Below, piece after piece: positions 61,911 to 64,000 of a stretch of 64,000 bases of DNA. The notes beneath the pieces are model-generated. The model ran no database searches, was not told the origin of the DNA, and saw nothing but the letters and a program-made list of their open reading frames with translations. Each line of letters opens with the position of its first letter. Positions within the stretch are counted from its first letter, which is position 1. Position numbers and translations under genes: made by a program. The DNA is taken from the NCBI RefSeq assembly GCF_027923225.1, contig NZ_BSDI01000019.1, positions 153,600-217,599 on the forward strand, read 5' to 3'. The DNA comes from Phytohabitans aurantiacus (lineage in GTDB: Bacteria > Actinomycetota > Actinomycetes > Mycobacteriales > Micromonosporaceae).

Positions 61911-62666
61911 ATGGATCTCGGACTCAGCGAACGGGTGTACGTCCTCACCGGCGCGTCCCGTGGCTTGGGGTTCGCCACCGCAGAATGCCTGGTGGCCGAC
62001 GGAGCCCGCGTGGTGCTATCCGCCCGCTCAGCCGACGGTGTGGCCGCCGCCTGCGAAAAGCTCGGCGATCGAGCCTTCGGCGTACCGGCCGACCTCCGCG
62101 ACCCGGCCGCCGCGGGCCACCTCGTCGAGGCGGCCCGGAACCAGTTCGGCCGGCTGGACGGCGCACTATTGTCGGTGGGCGGACCGCCGCGCGGCACCGC
62201 CGCCGAGATCAGCGACGACCAGTGGCGCGACTCGTTCGAGACGGTCTTCCTCGGCGCCGTCCGGGCAGCCCGCACGGTGGCCGGCGCACTCGGTGAAGGC
62301 GGGGCCATCGGCCTCGTACTGTCAACCTCCGTGCGCAGCCCGCTCCCCGGCCTCGGCATCTCCAACGGCCTCCGGCCGGGGCTGGCGGCGGTGGCCAAGG
62401 ACATGGCTGACGAGTACGGTCCCCGGGGGTTGCGCGTGTTCAGCCTGCTGCCCGGCCGCTTCCTGACCGACCGCAACCGCGAGCTGTTCGCCGCCACCGG
62501 CGACGCCGACCGTGCCCGCGCCGAGGCGGAGGCGTCGATCCCGCTCCGCCGCATAGGCGACCCCGCCGAGTTTGGGCGCGTGGCCGCCTTCCTGCTCTCG
62601 CCCGCGGCCAGCTACGTAAGCGGCACCGCCATCCCGATAGACGGCTCCTTCCTCCGCTCCCTCTAA
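61911..62666 (+). CDS. SDR-family oxidoreductase lacking YxxxK
   Basis: 251 residues. The cofactor motif TGASRGLG (13-20) and LSTSVRSPLPG with the Ser are present. At the catalytic position the sequence is GISNGLRPGLAAVAKD, so Tyr and Lys of the YxxxK pair are replaced, with Arg in place of Lys. It belongs to a recognised FabG-like subgroup with this change; activity and substrate are uncertain. TGACACGAT six bases before the ATG resembles the leaderless starts of acnR and nfeD. Confidence 0.87.
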   Translation: MDLGLSERVYVLTGASRGLGFATAECLVADGARVVLSARSADGVAAACEKLGDRAFGVPADLRDPAAAGHLVEAARNQFGRLDGALLSVGGPPRGTAAEISDDQWRDSFETVFLGAVRAARTVAGALGEGGAIGLVLSTSVRSPLPGLGISNGLRPGLAAVAKDMADEYGPRGLRVFSLLPGRFLTDRNRELFAATGDADRARAEAEASIPLRRIGDPAEFGRVAAFLLSPAASYVSGTAIPIDGSFLRSL

Positions 62667-62885
62667 CCCACCGCGCCCCGCCCACCCCGTCCCAGCTCGC
62701 GCCACCCACTCCCGCGCGACCACACTCCGGCGCCATCACACCCCGCGCCGCCGCGCCCCGCGCCCGACTGCGCCCGGCCCGCGCCGCCGGCCCGCCGAGC
62801 CCGCGCCGCCGGACCGCGCCGCCCGCCCGTGCGCCCGCCCGGCCGCGCCGCGCCTCTCCCCCGCCGCGCCGCCCCTCTTCTCGTC
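62667..62885. other. GC-rich spacer before R1 copies I and J
   Basis: Runs of CGCCGCGCC and CCGCGCCCCG, with few A or T. No gene or regulatory element could be supported. The remaining part of the gap to 63164 is R1 copies I and J with short GC-rich flanks. Confidence 0.5.
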
Positions 62886-62962
62886 GATCAAGGGCGAATG
62901 CACGCGCTTTGATCTCTTTTCCGCGTGTATTTGCCCTTGATCCATGCGATTTCCCTTGATCG
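62886..62962 (+). repeat. R1 repeat copy I (77 bp, complete)
   Basis: Arms 62886-62904 and 62924-62942, core CGCTTTGATCTCTTTTCCG-like, tail 62943-62962. It is followed by copy J in the same orientation 152 bp on. Confidence 0.9.
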
Positions 62963-63037
62963 GCGGGGCCGGGTGGGGCCTGGGCTCCTCGCCCGGGCCG
63001 CCGCGCGCCCACAGCCCCACCCCCTCTCTCTCCCGCC

Positions 63038-63114
63038 GATCAAGGGCTAACGCACGCGCTTTGATCTCTTTTTCACGTGACAATGCCCTTGATCGCGACG
63101 AAATCCCTTGATCG
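63038..63114 (+). repeat. R1 repeat copy J (77 bp, arms partly diverged)
   Basis: The left arm (63038-63056), core and tail match. The right arm (63076-63094) has several changes (GTGACAATGCCCTTGATC), so the hairpin is weaker while the 77-bp length is kept. Confidence 0.85.
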
Positions 63115-63164
63115 GCTATCGCCAGGCAAGGAAATGGTGGCGCCGACCCCATAGGGTGCGCTCT

Positions 63165-63272
63165 ATGGCAGCGCTCCAACCGTGGCACCTGGTGGTAGCA
63201 GCGTGCGTTTTTCTCGTCACAGCAGCCGTCCTCGTAGGGGTCGGCCTCATGTCGATCAGGCGGCAACGATAA
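63165..63272 (+). CDS. 35-residue single-pass membrane peptide
   Basis: ATG at 63165: MAALQPWHLVVAACVF, then LVTAAVLVGVGLM, ending SIRRQR. One membrane helix with a basic cytoplasmic end. It stops four bases before mug on the same strand. The compact hydrophobic pattern supports a real small protein; no homologue is recognised. Confidence 0.5.
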   Translation: MAALQPWHLVVAACVFLVTAAVLVGVGLMSIRRQR

Positions 63273-63276
63273 AGGG

Positions 63277-63822
63277 ATGAGGCCCTCGAAATCCCAGGTC
63301 GCCGCCGCAGCCGGCTGCACCATCCCAGACGTGATCCGCGACGATCTTGACGTGCTCTTCTGCGGGATCAACCCGGGCCTTTACTCGGGCGCGACAGGCC
63401 ACCATTTCGCGCGGCCGGGCAACCGATTCTGGCCGGCGCTGCACCGGGCGGGCTTCACCCCGCGTCAGCTCGACCCGGCTGAGCAGGGAGAACTGCTGGA
63501 GTACGGACTAGGGATCACGAACCTGGTGGCCCGAGCCACCGCGCGCGCGGACGAGTTGGCCGTCGCCGAACTGGTCGAAGGCGGTCAAATCCTCGCCGCC
63601 AAGGTGGCCCGACGCCGGCCGCGGTGGGTGGCGGTGGTGGGTGTAACCGCCTACCGGACGGCTTTCGGACGGCCGAAGGCTGCCGTGGGACGGCAGACTG
63701 AAGGGCTCGGGGCGGCGGGGCTGTGGGTGCTGCCCAATCCAAGCGGACTCAACGCGCACTTCCAGCTCGACGCGTTGGCGGCCGAGTTCGCCGCGCTGCG
63801 CGCGGCGGCGGCGGCGGCCTAG
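63277..63822 (+). CDS. mug: mismatch-specific uracil/thymine DNA glycosylase (Mug)
   Basis: 181 residues with the Mug/TDG motifs VLFCGINPGLYSG (active site, Asn) and LPNPSGLNAHF, plus HHFARPGNRFWPALHRAGF. It removes uracil or related bases from G:U mismatches to start base-excision repair, fitting for a GC-rich genome prone to cytosine deamination. It closely follows the 35-residue peptide. Confidence 0.93.
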   Translation: MRPSKSQVAAAAGCTIPDVIRDDLDVLFCGINPGLYSGATGHHFARPGNRFWPALHRAGFTPRQLDPAEQGELLEYGLGITNLVARATARADELAVAELVEGGQILAAKVARRRPRWVAVVGVTAYRTAFGRPKAAVGRQTEGLGAAGLWVLPNPSGLNAHFQLDALAAEFAALRAAAAAA

Positions 63823-63843
63823 GCGACCAGCGCGGCGCAACCC

Positions 63844-63914
63844 CGATCAAGGAACGTCGCATGGATCAAGGGCAAATACACGCGGAAAAGAGATCAAACC
63901 ACGCGCTTTTGGCT
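63844..63914 (-). repeat. R1 repeat copy K (reverse, one arm degenerate)
   Basis: Tail 63844-63863, arm 63864-63882 and core 63883-63901 match in reverse orientation. The last arm decays after about ten bases (CGCGCTTTTGG). From 63915 to 64000 nothing recognisable is seen. Confidence 0.8.
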
Positions 63915-64000
63915 CTCCTGTCTGATGTGTGGGTCAGGTGGGAGAGTTGCGGCCGGGTAGTGGGGTTTGGTAGCCGCCGAGGTGTAGGCGGGTGAGGGCG

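Overview
This is a 64 kb chromosomal window from a high-GC actinomycete. The best fit is the family Micromonosporaceae (relatives of Micromonospora, Salinispora, Actinoplanes or Phytohabitans). The reasons are very high GC with strong third-position bias, the mabA-inhA-hemH order, a murD-murL pair, an AcnR-type regulator, many leaderless starts (TANNNT, about 6 bases, then ATG/GTG), and actinobacterial families such as DUF3097, DUF2630 and the SCO2521-SCO2525 set. The genus cannot be settled from the sequence alone. No rRNA, tRNA, CRISPR array, prophage or transposase gene was seen.

Layout. 0-10 kb: the end of an NgcE-like sugar-binding lipoprotein, a class III aminotransferase, an unknown gene, the divergent murD/murL pair bracketed by two near-identical hairpin terminators, a secreted beta-propeller, a PucR regulator and a SpoU rRNA methyltransferase. 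10-16 kb: a membrane protein, an SPFH/NfeD pair, a serine hydrolase, a Rieske lipoprotein, DUF3097 and conserved unknowns. 16-22 kb: an HAD phosphatase, ferrochelatase, FabI/InhA and FabG/MabA in one minus-strand run, then a DesK-like kinase with its LuxR-type regulator. 22-26 kb: a repeat-rich gap, then a MoxR/DUF58/VWA operon. 26-33 kb: two PH-domain membrane proteins, PAP2 phosphatase, thioesterase, MBL hydrolase, chitin-type LPMO and a D-amino-acid oxidase. 33-40 kb: the poorly understood SCO2521-SCO2525-type cluster with a membrane-anchored PLD-like protein. 40-50 kb: asparagine synthetase, Xaa-Pro aminopeptidase, a giant amylase-pullulanase with a maltose-type operator, and an NTF2-like protein. 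50-64 kb: aconitase, a lipoprotein plus FtsH-like protease, DUF2630, RIO kinase, HAD, nitrilase, thioesterase, AcnR-like regulator, DUF692 with its SCO6045-like partner, SDR and the DNA glycosylase Mug.

The most striking non-gene feature is a family of eleven interspersed repeats (called R1 here). Eight complete copies are exactly 77 bp, built as 19-base arm, 19-base core, 19-base inverted arm and a 20-base tail that repeats the second arm. One further copy has its core flipped, and two are degenerate. A second family (R2, about 75-105 bp, five copies) sits near R1 copies in several gaps. At 43.46-43.89 kb the two families form a nested mirror: R1, R2, inverted R2, inverted R1. A third hairpin repeat flanks the murD/murL pair in inverted orientation and supplies stop codons to three genes.

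Functionally the window mixes housekeeping (peptidoglycan D-Glu branch, fatty acid elongation, heme, TCA cycle, membrane quality control) with polysaccharide use (starch/pullulan, chitin) and one uncharacterised conserved cluster. The best candidates for undescribed biology are the R1/R2 repeats and the SCO2521-SCO2525-type locus.
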